Assembly (NCBI RefSeq): GCF_019192735.1 | Contig: NZ_JAHTKP010000006.1 | Coordinates: forward strand, 1-64,000 | Length of the DNA stretch: 64,000 bases | Reading direction: 5' to 3' | Source: Kitasatospora aureofaciens | GTDB lineage: Bacteria; Actinomycetota; Actinomycetes; Streptomycetales; Streptomycetaceae | Part shown: piece after piece, positions 16,497 to 25,586 of the stretch | Layout of the letters: each line of letters opens with the position of its first letter | How positions within the stretch are numbered: position 1 is the stretch's first letter | Program-made: the position numbers and the translations under genes | Notes under the pieces: model-generated | Seen by the model: the letters and a program-made list of their open reading frames with translations, nothing else | What the model was told of the DNA's origin: nothing | Databases searched by the model: none

Positions 16497-17885
16497 ATGC
16501 CGATGGACGACTACCGGCTGATCGCCGACGGGATCGCCGCCGCCATCACCGACGGACGCCTGCGTCCCGGTGAACAGCTCCCCACCCAGCGCGCCTTCGC
16601 CCGCAGCCGGGGCATCGCCGCCTCGACGGCGGGGCGCGTCTACCGGGAGCTGGTCCGGCGCGGGCTGACCACCGGCGAGGTCGGCCGCGGCACCTTCGTG
16701 CGGGCCGACCGACGCCCGCCCGGCCCGCACGTGCCGCTGGCCGAACCGGCCGGCACGCCGGTCGACCTGGAGCTCAACTACCCCGTCGTCCCCGAGCAGT
16801 CCGCGCTGCTCGCCGCCGGGCTGACGCCACTGCTGCGGGCGGACGCGCTCGACGCCGCGCTGCGCCCGGTGGGTGCGGCCGGGACGGCGGCGGCCCGCCA
16901 CGCGTTCGCGGAACTGGTGTCCGGAGCACTGGTTTCCGGAACGCTGGTGTCCGGAACGCGCGCCGGGGCCTCGTGGCGGGCCTCCCCCGAGGACGTGCTC
17001 TTCGCCGGCAGCGGCCGGCAGGCGATCGCCGGAGCACTCGCCGCGCTCGTCCCACCCGGCGGGCGCCTGGGCGTCGAAGCGCTCACCTACCCGGTGGTCA
17101 AGGCCGTCGCACAGCGCCTGGGCATCACGCTCGCGCCACTGCCCGTGGACGAGTCCGGCCTCCTGCCCGACGCCCTCGCCGCCGTGCACCGGTCCACCCC
17201 GCTCAACGCCGTCTACGTCCAGCCGCGCCTGCAGAACCCGCTCGGCGGCAGTCTCCCGGCCGAGCGTCGGACGGCCCTCGCGGACGAGCTGCGCAGGCAC
17301 GACCTGCCCGTCGTCGAGGACGCGATCTGGTCCTTCCTGCGGCCCGACCTCGCCCCGCTCGCGGCGCTGGTGCCGGAGCGCACGATCCTGGTCGACAGCG
17401 TCGCCAAGCGTCTCGCCCCCGGCCTGAGCACCGGGGTCGCGGTCGTTCCCGCCGCGTTCCGCGATCGCGTGGCCGCCGCACTGCGCTCCGGCGGCTGGGC
17501 GCCCGGCGGCTTCGCGCTGGAGGCGGCCGTGCGCTGGATCGGGGACGGCACGGTCGCGGCGGTGGAGGAGGCGAAGCGCGCCGACGCCACGGAGCGTCAG
17601 CTGCTCGCGCGGGAGCTGCTGGCGGGGCAGCAGCTGCGGTCCGACCCCTGCTCGTACTACGTCTGGTGGGAGCTGCCATCGGCCTGGCGGGCGGAGACCT
17701 TCGTTGCGGCGGCGGCGCGGGAGAGCATCGCCATCACACCCGCCGGCGCCTTCGCCGTCGACCCCCGGGTCTCCCCGTCCGCCGTTCGGGTCGGCCTCGC
17801 TTCGCCGCCGCTGCCGGTCCTGTCGCGGGCCCTGGAGACGCTCGCCCGGATCGCGCGGAGTTCGCCGGAGGAGCTGCTGGAGTGA
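16497..17885 (+). CDS. MocR/GntR-type regulator with aminotransferase-like domain
   Basis: A 462-residue regulator: an N-terminal GntR winged helix (DYRLIADGIAAAITDGRLRPGEQLPTQR region, residues 4-75) and a fold-type I aminotransferase domain from about 90 on. The PLP lysine is in DSVAKRLAPG. MocR proteins use PLP or an aldimine as a signal rather than performing transamination. Start at 16497 follows GGAGGACCTGCC; an upstream frame to 16410 would run through the operator and is rejected. Likely target is the divergent LysE-type exporter, so it may sense an amino acid or amine. A small in-frame repeat (SGALVSGTLVSGT) follows residue 140. Confidence 0.88.
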   Translation: MPMDDYRLIADGIAAAITDGRLRPGEQLPTQRAFARSRGIAASTAGRVYRELVRRGLTTGEVGRGTFVRADRRPPGPHVPLAEPAGTPVDLELNYPVVPEQSALLAAGLTPLLRADALDAALRPVGAAGTAAARHAFAELVSGALVSGTLVSGTRAGASWRASPEDVLFAGSGRQAIAGALAALVPPGGRLGVEALTYPVVKAVAQRLGITLAPLPVDESGLLPDALAAVHRSTPLNAVYVQPRLQNPLGGSLPAERRTALADELRRHDLPVVEDAIWSFLRPDLAPLAALVPERTILVDSVAKRLAPGLSTGVAVVPAAFRDRVAAALRSGGWAPGGFALEAAVRWIGDGTVAAVEEAKRADATERQLLARELLAGQQLRSDPCSYYVWWELPSAWRAETFVAAAARESIAITPAGAFAVDPRVSPSAVRVGLASPPLPVLSRALETLARIARSSPEELLE

Positions 17886-17924
17886 CGGCGAGGGGCAGCG
17901 AGGGGCAGCAGGAGCGGGAACAAC

Positions 17925-17985
17925 GAACAGCTGACAGATCACAGATTTCGAAATCTGTCAGCTGTCAGCTGTCATCTGTTATTCG
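17925..17985. repeat. Heptad-built palindrome, copy B
   Basis: Central 16-bp perfect palindrome CAGATTTCGAAATCTG (17942-17957), extended on both sides by 7-base units: CAGCTGA and CAGATCA to the left; TCAGCTG twice, TCATCTG and TTATTCG to the right. It lies between the convergent MocR-type and SDR genes, where it could terminate both. Confidence 0.88.
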
Positions 17986-17992
17986 TCCACCG

Positions 17993-18904
17993 TCACTTGT
18001 CGGCCCGCGCACCGCTCCCGCTGCCGCGCGCCGCCGTGTCCGCCGCTCCGCCGGCGCCGACCGCGCGGAGGCGCGAGGCCGCGGTGGCGGCGAGCTGCGG
18101 GGCGATCTTGGCCACATCCCGTGAACCCACCACCGCAATGAGGCTCGGCAGTAGCCAGCGGACCGGCTGCATGCCGCGCAGCCAGGGCTGGGCGTAGACG
18201 TGCGCGGAGCGGCGGGCGATACCGGCCGCGATCCGGTCCACGGCCGGCTCCAGCGGGTACGTCTTGTTGGCCGGCCACGGCAGCCGGCTGCGCATCTGCT
18301 TGAGGACGGCGTCCTCGTCCGCGCCGCGCACCATGTCGGTGTCGGTCCAACTCAGGTATCCGACACCGACCTTGACCCCCTGGTAGGCGACCTCGGCGCG
18401 GATCGAGTGGGCGAAGGCCTCCACCCCGGACTTGCTCGCGCAGTACGCGCTCATCAGCGGCGCGGGCGTCAGCGCGGCGAGCGAGGCGATCTGGAGCAGG
18501 TAACCGCGGCTCTCGATGAGCGCCGGGAGGAACGCCCGCGCGGTGGCCACGCTGCCGAGCAGGTTGACCTCGATCACCCGGCTGAACGCCCGGTGGTCGC
18601 TGTCCATCAGCGGTCCGCCGATGGCGATCCCGGCGTTCGCCACGACGGTGTCGATCCGGCCGTAGTGTTCCTTGATCCGGGCGGCGGCGTCGGTGAGCGC
18701 GTCGACGTCGGTGACGTCGGCCTCCCACGCGGTCGCGGACGGGCCGCACTGGGCCGCGACGGCCTTGAGTTCGGCCGGTTCCAGACCGAGCAGCGCGACC
18801 TTGGCTCCGCGCCGGGCGAGCTTGCGCGCGAGCGACGCGCCGACCCCGCGGGCGGCCCCGGTGACGACGACGACCTGCGCGGACAGCGGCGGGATGGCGT
18901 TCAT
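17993..18904 (-). CDS. Short-chain dehydrogenase/reductase of the BVMO operon
   Basis: A 303-residue SDR: TGAARGVG (15-22) for cofactor, ANAG in place of NNAG, and YCASK as the catalytic Tyr/Lys. It is longer than a classical SDR because of a C-terminal extension. The ATG at 18904 overlaps the stop of the hydrolase gene (ATGA), so it is the third gene of a translationally coupled operon. In such sets the SDR oxidises an alcohol to the ketone that the monooxygenase then converts to an ester or lactone; this role is inferred from context. Confidence 0.86.
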   Translation of the reverse strand: MNAIPPLSAQVVVVTGAARGVGASLARKLARRGAKVALLGLEPAELKAVAAQCGPSATAWEADVTDVDALTDAAARIKEHYGRIDTVVANAGIAIGGPLMDSDHRAFSRVIEVNLLGSVATARAFLPALIESRGYLLQIASLAALTPAPLMSAYCASKSGVEAFAHSIRAEVAYQGVKVGVGYLSWTDTDMVRGADEDAVLKQMRSRLPWPANKTYPLEPAVDRIAAGIARRSAHVYAQPWLRGMQPVRWLLPSLIAVVGSRDVAKIAPQLAATAASRLRAVGAGGAADTAARGSGSGARADK

Positions 18905-19884
18905 GCGACGGCGGTCCTTTCGGCAACGGAAGCGGGAACGGGAGCGGAAGCGGGAACGGGGGCAGACTCGGCCGCGGCGCTCAAGTACGCGCCGGCCATC
19001 CGGTGGATCTCGGCGGCGACCTCGACGGGCCGCTCCAGCGGCGCCATGTGGCCGACTCCGGGAAGCAGCAACAGCCCCTGCGAGTCCGAGAGTTCGGCGA
19101 CGATGCGGTGGGCGTGCACCGGCGGGGTCAGCCGGTCCGCGGTGCCGACGACCACGGCGGTGGGCGCGGCGAGCCGGGCGAGCCCGGCGTGGACGTCCAG
19201 CCGCCCGAGGACGCCCGCCCAGCGCGCGCGGACGGTGGTCGGGCAGGCGTGCACGATCCGGGCCGTCGCCTCCACCCGTCCGGCGGGCGAATCCGGGCCC
19301 ATGGTCGCGTACTTGAGCGCCGCACGGCTGATTGCCGAAACCGGCCCGAGCGGCATCCGGGAGTACAGCAGCCGCCGGTGCAGGAAGCGGCGCAGCCCTG
19401 CCGGGCGCACTGCATCCGGCACCACGGTGAGTTCGTCCACCAGGCGCCCGGGGCCGGTGGAGACGAGGACGGCGGCGGCGGTACGCTCGGCGACCTCGGG
19501 GCGTCCGCCGGCGGCCATGATGGTCATCCCGCCCATGCTGTGGCCGGCCAGGAGGGCCCGCTCCCCTGCCGGAACGGTCCGGGTGAGCACGGCGGACAGG
19601 TCCTCGGCGAGCGCCCGGGTGGAGTAGCGGACCCGGCTCGGCGGGATCTCGCTGTGCCCGTGGCCGCGCTGGTCGTAGGCCACCACCCGGTAGCGGTCGG
19701 CGAGTTCGCGGATCACCGGCGCCCAGAAGGCGGTTGAGCAGGTCCAGCCGTGGGCCAGTACGACGGTCGGCGCGCCGGGCTGTCCGTGGACCTCGACGTG
19801 CAGGCGCGTACCGTCGGCCGAGCGGACGCTCAACTCCTCGACGGGCGTGGGCGGTACGCAGTCGGCGGAAAGCTGCGGGGTCAC
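18901..19884 (-). CDS. Alpha/beta hydrolase (putative ester/lactone hydrolase)
   Basis: A 327-residue alpha/beta-hydrolase: oxyanion region LAHGWTCS, nucleophile elbow GHSMGG (Ser116), acid in VVGTADRLTPP and His in LPGVGHMAPLE. The GTG start overlaps the stop of the Baeyer-Villiger monooxygenase gene (GTGA) and its own stop overlaps the SDR start, so the three genes are coupled. It probably opens the ester or lactone made by the monooxygenase. The C-terminal tail (APVPASAPVPAS) is repetitive. The long frame reading on through 20775 is a shadow. Confidence 0.85.
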   Translation of the reverse strand: MTPQLSADCVPPTPVEELSVRSADGTRLHVEVHGQPGAPTVVLAHGWTCSTAFWAPVIRELADRYRVVAYDQRGHGHSEIPPSRVRYSTRALAEDLSAVLTRTVPAGERALLAGHSMGGMTIMAAGGRPEVAERTAAAVLVSTGPGRLVDELTVVPDAVRPAGLRRFLHRRLLYSRMPLGPVSAISRAALKYATMGPDSPAGRVEATARIVHACPTTVRARWAGVLGRLDVHAGLARLAAPTAVVVGTADRLTPPVHAHRIVAELSDSQGLLLLPGVGHMAPLERPVEVAAEIHRMAGAYLSAAAESAPVPASAPVPASVAERTAVA

Positions 19885-21479
19885 GCGGACACCCCCTGGG
19901 CGGCCCGGGCGGCGGCCGGCACGGCCCGCATGATCAGCTCGTACTCGCCGAGGTCGACCTTGCGGGTCGCACGGCGGAAGGAGGAGGTGGAGCCGGGCCA
20001 CAACACGGTGTTCTTGCCGCTCGGGTCCAGGTACCAGCTCCGGCAGCCGCCGGTGGTCCAGACCGTACGGTCCATCCGGTGCTGGAGTTCGAGGTTCCAC
20101 TGGCGCTGGGCGCGGACGGTCGGCTGCATCGCGGCGGCGCCGATCGATCCGAGCGTGGTGAGCGCGTCGATCAGGTAGTTCAGCTGGGACTCGATCATCA
20201 GGATCATCGAGCTGTTGCCGAGGCCGGTGTTGGGGCCGATCACGAAGAAGAGGTTCGGGAAGCCGTGCACGGTCGAGCCGCGCAGCGCCTCCATGCCGTC
20301 CTTCCACTCCTCGGCCAGGCTGGTGCCGTTGGCGCCGAACACCCGTGCGCCGATGGGCATGTCGGTGACGTGGAACCCGGTGCCGAAGACGATGGCGTCC
20401 ACCTCGCGCTCGCTGCCGTCTGCCGCGACCAGGGTGGAGCCGCGCAGTTCGCGCAGGCCGGAGGAGACCACCTCGGTGTTGGCGGCGGCGAGCGCCGGGT
20501 AATAGGTGTTGCTCAGCAGGATGCGCTTGCAGCCGATCCGGTAGTCCGGCATGAGCTTGGCACGCAGGACCGGGTCGGAAACGCCCTGGGCGATGTGACG
20601 TTCGGCGAGTTGCTGGATGACGCGCAGCAGCCCGGGCCGCCGGACGAAGGCGTCGACCTGGAGCTCGCGGAGCGCGAACAGCGTGCCGCGGCGGATCTTG
20701 CCGGTGACAGGGAGCCGGCTGTGCAGCCATTTCTCCAACTGGCTGATCTCCCGGTCCCGGCGCGGCAGAACCCACGCCGGGGTGCGCTGAAAGACCGTCA
20801 GTTCACTGACCTGCGGCTGGATCGACGGGATGATCTGGGCGGCGGACGCACCGGTGCCGACCATCGCGACGCGCTTGCCGGTCAGGTCGTAGTCGTGATC
20901 CCAGCGGGAGGAGTGGAACACCTTGCCGGGGAAGCTGCCGAGCCCGGGCAGGTCGGGAATCTGCGGGTCGGCGAGCGGGCCGGACGCGGAGACGATGGCG
21001 TCGGCGGTCCACTCACCGGCCGAGGTGGTGATCCGCCAGCGGGTGTGCTCGCTCTCCCAACGCGCCTCCAGCACTTCGGCGTTGAACCGCAGGTGCGAGC
21101 GAAGGCGGAAGACGGTGGCGACCTTCTCCAGGTAGGCACGAATGTCGGGCTGGCCGGAAAAGCTGCGCGGCCACTCGGGGTTGGGCGCGAAGGAGAAGGA
21201 GTAGAGGTGCGAGGGGACATCGCAGGCGCAGCCCGGGTAGCTGTTGTCGCGCCAGGTGCCGCCGACCGAATCGGCGCGCTCCAGGACCACGAAGTCGGTG
21301 ATCCCGGCGCGGCGCAGCCGGACGGCGGCGCCGAGTCCGCCGAAGCCGGCACCGATGACCGCCACTCGGACGTGCGGGACGGCCTCGACGACTTCGGCGG
21401 CCGCCACCGCGTCGGCGGCCTCGGCGACTTCAGCGGCCGCGGGGGCGCCGGAGCGGGGGCGCTTGCTGCTGGATGCCAT
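19881..21479 (-). CDS. Baeyer-Villiger monooxygenase (flavoprotein)
   Basis: A 532-residue type I BVMO. FAD site GAGFGGLG (43-50), the Baeyer-Villiger fingerprint FPGKVFHSSRW (183-193; FxGxxxHxxxW) and the NADPH site GTGASAAQ (208-215) are all present, followed by VFGTGFHVTD typical of the class. It inserts oxygen next to a carbonyl, making an ester or lactone. The start at 21479 has AGGAGGACGCCGC before it; the frame remains open to 22511 but that part is antisense to the MerR gene. First gene of the BVMO/hydrolase/SDR operon and divergent from the MerR regulator. Substrate (steroid, cyclic ketone, other) unknown. Confidence 0.93.
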   Translation of the reverse strand: MASSSKRPRSGAPAAAEVAEAADAVAAAEVVEAVPHVRVAVIGAGFGGLGAAVRLRRAGITDFVVLERADSVGGTWRDNSYPGCACDVPSHLYSFSFAPNPEWPRSFSGQPDIRAYLEKVATVFRLRSHLRFNAEVLEARWESEHTRWRITTSAGEWTADAIVSASGPLADPQIPDLPGLGSFPGKVFHSSRWDHDYDLTGKRVAMVGTGASAAQIIPSIQPQVSELTVFQRTPAWVLPRRDREISQLEKWLHSRLPVTGKIRRGTLFALRELQVDAFVRRPGLLRVIQQLAERHIAQGVSDPVLRAKLMPDYRIGCKRILLSNTYYPALAAANTEVVSSGLRELRGSTLVAADGSEREVDAIVFGTGFHVTDMPIGARVFGANGTSLAEEWKDGMEALRGSTVHGFPNLFFVIGPNTGLGNSSMILMIESQLNYLIDALTTLGSIGAAAMQPTVRAQRQWNLELQHRMDRTVWTTGGCRSWYLDPSGKNTVLWPGSTSSFRRATRKVDLGEYELIMRAVPAAARAAQGVSA

Positions 21480-21562
21480 GCGGCGTCCTCCTGAGGGTGG
21501 GGGGCGGTGGTCTGCGCGCCGCCAAGAGGAACTCTCCCGGACAGTCTGCCCGGGATTCCGAT

Positions 21563-21590
21563 AACCATGCCAGCAATCACTGGCATGGTT
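21563..21590. promoter_or_regulatory. Operator-like inverted repeat between BVMO operon and MerR gene
   Basis: AACCATGCCAG and CTGGCATGGTT form perfect 11-bp arms around six bases. It lies 84 bases upstream of the BVMO start and about 90 upstream of the MerR start, the natural place for the regulator to bind. Confidence 0.7.
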
Positions 21591-21667
21591 GGCAGAGTAG
21601 CCCCTGCCGACAGCGGAGGGAAGAAGCACGACCGCCCGGATTCGGCGGCATCCCCGGCCGACGGTCC

Positions 21668-21673
21668 TATGCT
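21668..21673 (+). promoter_or_regulatory. Leaderless-type -10 hexamer (TATGCT) for the MerR gene
   Basis: TATGCT ends seven bases before the GTG at 21681. This makes that GTG the likely start and places the alternative ATG at 21669 inside the promoter. Confidence 0.5.
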
Positions 21674-21680
21674 GATCGCC

Positions 21681-22481
21681 GTGGACAAGGTCAGAGCTGC
21701 TGCCGGCGACAGAAAACGCGAGTACCGGGTGGAGGAACTGGCCGAGGCGGCCGGCATCACCACCCGGACACTGCGCTTCTACCGCGAGCGCAAGCTGCTC
21801 CAGCCGCCCCGCAAGGAGGGCCGGATCGCCTGGTACGGCGAGGAACACCTCGCGCGGCTCCGGATGATCGGCGAACTGCTGGAACGCGGGCACACCCTGG
21901 GCGGCATCGCGGAGCTGATCGGCGCCGGCGAGAGCGGGCGGGACGTCGCCGAGCTGATCGGGCTGGAGGCGGCGATCGTCGCGCCGTGGTCGGACGAGAC
22001 GCCGGTACGCCTCACCTGGGACGAGCTCAAGGCCACCTTCGGCGACCAGCTCACCGAGGAGAACACCGCCGAATCGATCGCCCAGGGCTACATCGCCATC
22101 GACGACGACGGCATCACCCACATCAGCCGGCGCCTGATGGACGCCACCACCGCCCTGGTCGCGGAGGGCGTGCCGCTCTCGGTCGTCCTGGACGCCAGCC
22201 GGCGCACCCAGGAACACGTGGACGCCATCGCCGAGATCTTCATCGAGCTGGTCAGCGAGCAGCTGCTCGGCGCCCTCTCCGCCGACACCCCGCTGCCGCC
22301 CGGCGAGGCGGCCCGGCTCACCGAGCGCATCCTGCGGGTCCGGCCGCTGGCCCGGACGGTCGCGGACGCCCAGTTCACGCTCGCGATGGATCGTCGGGTG
22401 CACGCCGAATACGACGAACTCCTGCGCCAGCGGCGGGAGAACAGCTCCGAGGGCGAGGGCGGCGGCGATCCCGAGGCGTAG
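21681..22481 (+). CDS. MerR-family transcriptional regulator
   Basis: A 266-residue MerR regulator: winged helix-turn-helix EYRVEELAEAAGITTRTLRFYRERKLLQPP (about 12-40) with the second wing HLARLRMIGELLERGHTLGGIAELI. The C-terminal ~170 residues are a larger effector domain without the metal-binding cysteines of classic metal sensors, so an organic ligand is more likely. It faces the BVMO operon across an 11-bp-arm inverted repeat and probably controls it. The start choice (GTG at 21681) rests on the leaderless -10; ATG at 21669 adds four residues. Confidence 0.86.
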   Translation: MDKVRAAAGDRKREYRVEELAEAAGITTRTLRFYRERKLLQPPRKEGRIAWYGEEHLARLRMIGELLERGHTLGGIAELIGAGESGRDVAELIGLEAAIVAPWSDETPVRLTWDELKATFGDQLTEENTAESIAQGYIAIDDDGITHISRRLMDATTALVAEGVPLSVVLDASRRTQEHVDAIAEIFIELVSEQLLGALSADTPLPPGEAARLTERILRVRPLARTVADAQFTLAMDRRVHAEYDELLRQRRENSSEGEGGGDPEA

Positions 22482-22540
22482 CACTCGCGCGCGGCGGGCA
22501 GGGATTCCCACGCCCCGCCCACCCGTTGGAGGAGCCGCCG

Positions 22541-23512
22541 ATGTCGCCGATACCCGGACCCGTCACCCGCCGCGCCGTCCTCGGCCTCGCCGCCGGGCTC
22601 GCCCCGGGCCTCGCACTCGCCTCCTGTGGATCCAACATCCCGGCGCCTGACGCGAGTTCGGCCGGGTCGCAGACCGTCCGGCACGCGCGCGGCGTGAGCA
22701 CCGTACCGGCCCGCGCGACCCGGGTGGTGGCACTGGACACGGACGCGCTCGACTCGGTCGTCACCCTCGGGCTCACCCCGGTCGGCGCCACCACCGTCGC
22801 CGAGGGCGCGGGCTTCCCCGCCTACCTCCCCGGCGAACGGCTGGCGGGGACGAAGGCCGTCGGCACCATCGGCCAGCCCGACCTGGAGGCCGTCGCGGCG
22901 CTCCGGCCGGACCTGATCCTGAGCAACCAGGTCCGCGACGACAAGCGGTACGACGGACTGTCGAAGATTGCGCCGACGGTGCTGACCAAGACCACCGGGC
23001 CGACCTGGAAGGAGAACGTCCGGCTGCACGCCGAGGCGCTGGGCCGGCAGACGGAGGCTGCGGCGGCCTTGGCGGCATACCAGGCGAAGGTGCGGGAGCT
23101 GGTCACGGCGCTCGGCGGGCCGGCCAAGGCGGCGGCCACCAAGGTCGAGATGGCCCGTTTCCTGGCGGGCGCGCCGACCAGGCTCTACCTGAACGACACC
23201 TTCGTCGGCTCGCTGTTCAAGGACCTCGGGGTCGGCCGGCCCGCGAACCAGGACAAGCCCGGGTTCTCCCTGGAGATCAGCCCCGAGCAGGTGGACCAGG
23301 CGGCGGCCGACGTCATCTTCTACTCGGTATACGGGGACGCGGCCAAGTCCGACCAGGCCAAGGTCACCGAGGGCGCGCTGTGGAAGAACCTGGACGCCGT
23401 CCGCAACGGCCGGATATTCCGGGTGGACGACGGCCTGTGGATGCTCGGCATCGGGTACACGGGGGCCGGCCTGATCCTGGACCAGATCCGGAAGGACCTC
23501 GTGAACGGCTGA
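22541..23512 (+). CDS. Iron-siderophore ABC transporter binding lipoprotein (orphan)
   Basis: A 323-residue FecB/FhuD-type binding protein. The N-terminus has twin arginines (10-11) and a lipobox ending at Cys29 (LASCG), so it may go out by Tat and be lipid-anchored. VVALDTDALDSVVTLGLTPVG and DLEAVAALRPDLILSNQ are typical of siderophore binders. It is clearly similar to the binding protein of the siderophore operon at 37747 (shared AxxRPDLILS-N/S and APTVL..TTG.xWKEN stretches). No permease or ATPase gene adjoins it. GGAGGAG precedes the ATG. The stop codon lies inside heptad repeat copy C. Located 59 bases after the MerR gene. Confidence 0.88.
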   Translation: MSPIPGPVTRRAVLGLAAGLAPGLALASCGSNIPAPDASSAGSQTVRHARGVSTVPARATRVVALDTDALDSVVTLGLTPVGATTVAEGAGFPAYLPGERLAGTKAVGTIGQPDLEAVAALRPDLILSNQVRDDKRYDGLSKIAPTVLTKTTGPTWKENVRLHAEALGRQTEAAAALAAYQAKVRELVTALGGPAKAAATKVEMARFLAGAPTRLYLNDTFVGSLFKDLGVGRPANQDKPGFSLEISPEQVDQAAADVIFYSVYGDAAKSDQAKVTEGALWKNLDAVRNGRIFRVDDGLWMLGIGYTGAGLILDQIRKDLVNG

Positions 23513-23587
23513 CAGACGACAGAGAACAGATGACAGCCGACAGATAACAGATGTTGAAATCTGTCGTCTGTTATCTGTCAGCTGTCG
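23511..23587. repeat. Heptad-built palindrome, copy C
   Basis: Longest array: left units such as CAGACGA, CAGATGA, CAGATAA; right units AAATCTG, TCGTCTG, TTATCTG, TCAGCTG. The best pairing is a 13-bp perfect match, 23539-23551 with 23567-23579. It begins at the stop codon of the binding-protein gene. Confidence 0.85.
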
Positions 23588-23784
23588 CCCGCCACCCACC
23601 CGCCCACTTGGCCACTCCTCCAACCACCCCACACCCCACCCACTGACTCCGCTGGGTGATCGGACGATTACCCACCTCCCCTCCCCGCCCCTACCGTCGA
23701 GGCTCACCCGCGGGTCGCTGTCGCCTGGTCGGGCCGGCGGCGGGAGGCGGGCGCCCGCGTCGGCTCCGTGTGGGGGCGTTACCC

Positions 23785-25080
23785 ATGTCGTTACCGATGT
23801 CCGTGGCCGTGAAGTTCCGTACGGCGGCGCAGTTGACGGGTGGCCGGGTGCTGCTGTGGTCACTGCTCGGCCGTCTGCCCAACGCGATGAGCCCCATCGG
23901 CACCCTCCTCCTCGTCAGCCGGAACACCGGCAGCGTGTGGTGCGGTTCGCTGGTGGCCGGGGCGCTTGCCGGCGGCCAGGCGGTCGGCGGACCCGTGGTG
24001 GGCCGGCTCGCCGACCGGCGCGGGCAGCGGACGGTCGGGCTGGTCACGGCCCTGGTCAACGCGGTGGCCCTGGTCGCCCTGGTGGCCGCCTCACAGCGCG
24101 GGCTCGCACTCGGTTGGCAGATCGCGCCCGCCGCGCTGATCGGCCTGTCGGTCCCGCTGGTCGGCCCGCTGTCGCGCAGTCGCTGGGTCCGACTGGCCGC
24201 CGGCGAGCCTGAGTTGACGTCCTCCATGCTGTCCCTGGACGGGATCGTGGACGAGGTCGGCTTCACCGCCGGACCGGCCCTCGTCGGTGTGCTCGCAACT
24301 GCTGCCTCCCCCGCCGTCGGGCTGCTCACCGCGGCCGTGCTGTCCGGTGTCTGCGCCAGCCTGTTCGCGCTGCACCCGACCGCCTCGCCGGGCGTCCCGA
24401 AGTCCCACGCCCGTTCCGCCGAGCGGCTGTTGAGCACGCCGTACGTCCTGCTGCTGGCCGGGATGGCACTGCTGGGCGCGTGCTTCGGCTCGGTGCAGGT
24501 CGGGATCACCGCTACCACGGAAGCGCTCGGCCGCCCCGGGGTCGCCGGGCTGCTGTACGGCTTCGTCGGCTGCACCAGCTCCTTCGCCGGGATCGCGACC
24601 ACCGCACTGCCCGCCCGCTGGGAGCTGCCGGCCCGGCTGCGGGCGGGCACGGTCCTGCTGTTCGCCGCCTCCTGCGTGCTGCTGTTCGCGGACGGGAGCC
24701 TGGTGGCGCTGACGGCGGCCGTCGGCTTCCTCGGGGTCGCGGTCGCACCGCAGATGATCACGATGTTCGGCCTGGTCGAGCGGACGGTGCCGGCCGCCCG
24801 GCTGGGCGAGGCGATGGCGGCGCTGGTCAGCGCGCTGATCCTGGCCCAGTCGGCCGGGACGTTCCTTGGCGGCTGGGCGACCGACCACTTCAGCCCCGGC
24901 GCCCCCTTCGCCGTCACCTCCACCGCCGCCGCGACCGCCCTGCTCCTCGCCGCCTGCACCGCCACCGACCACCGCTACCGCCGCCGGAACGCGGCACCCC
25001 TCCCGGCTGCAGCAGATGCCCCGAACCATCCGCACGAACCGGCGGCCCGCACGAACACCCCGTCCACACAGCTCGGTTGA
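23785..25080 (+). CDS. MFS transporter
   Basis: A 431-residue major facilitator protein with about 12 hydrophobic segments; the loop 2-3 motif is VVGRLADRRGQRTVG (about 72-86). The first helix follows a short basic N-terminus. Substrate unknown; the closest look is to small-molecule efflux permeases. Start at 23785 is the first ATG after a GTGGGGG sequence; another ATG six codons on (MSVAVKF) is possible. It stands alone after heptad copy C and is not obviously in an operon. Confidence 0.8.
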   Translation: MSLPMSVAVKFRTAAQLTGGRVLLWSLLGRLPNAMSPIGTLLLVSRNTGSVWCGSLVAGALAGGQAVGGPVVGRLADRRGQRTVGLVTALVNAVALVALVAASQRGLALGWQIAPAALIGLSVPLVGPLSRSRWVRLAAGEPELTSSMLSLDGIVDEVGFTAGPALVGVLATAASPAVGLLTAAVLSGVCASLFALHPTASPGVPKSHARSAERLLSTPYVLLLAGMALLGACFGSVQVGITATTEALGRPGVAGLLYGFVGCTSSFAGIATTALPARWELPARLRAGTVLLFAASCVLLFADGSLVALTAAVGFLGVAVAPQMITMFGLVERTVPAARLGEAMAALVSALILAQSAGTFLGGWATDHFSPGAPFAVTSTAAATALLLAACTATDHRYRRRNAAPLPAAADAPNHPHEPAARTNTPSTQLG

Positions 25081-25586
25081 CCGGCACCGTCCGGACGACC
25101 GAGGGTCTCGGGGCTACGCGTCGTCGTCGACCGCCCCCGGCGCCAGCGCAGGCGAGGGGAAGGCGTGCCGTTCCTCGCCACCGGACCACCAGACGCCGAT
25201 CGCGAGCACCGCCGTCGCCTCCAGTAGCGCCGCGCGATCGCGGCCGCCCACCATCACCGGAGGCAGGCACGGCCCTGCTCGGCCCGATCCGCGCGCTCGG
25301 CGCGTGGTCAGACGCGCACGGGGACGCCGTCCTCGCCGCCCAGGAGCGCTTCGACCGGGCGGGCGCGCGGGCATCGTGACGGATTGTCAGTGCCTCGTGC
25401 CCGCATCGACACCGCCCAGGATCTCGGCCGACCTGACGAGCACGCACGCACGGCGGGGGCGCGGGTGGTCCGCCCACCGTCGCCCCCGCCGCAGCACCGG
25501 TTCACCGCGTCGGTGCTTCACCGTGCTTTACCGCTTACTGAACTGACGTCACCGCAGCACTGCTGCTACCGCGTCCCCGGGTGGCC
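25081..25586. other. Intergenic region with two short high-GC3 frames (possible gene remnants)
   Basis: No intact gene. A plus-strand frame ending at 25379 (ALLGPIRALGAWSDAHG... FDRAGARAS) and a minus-strand frame ending at 25114 (MVGGRDRAALLEATAVLAIG...) both have codon use like real genes but lack convincing starts. They may be remnants of lost genes or very small proteins. Confidence 0.35.

Noticed and set aside
19881..22511. BVMO frame extended upstream to 22511
   Set aside because: The added part is antisense to the MerR gene; the start at 21479 has a strong ribosome site and gives the normal length.
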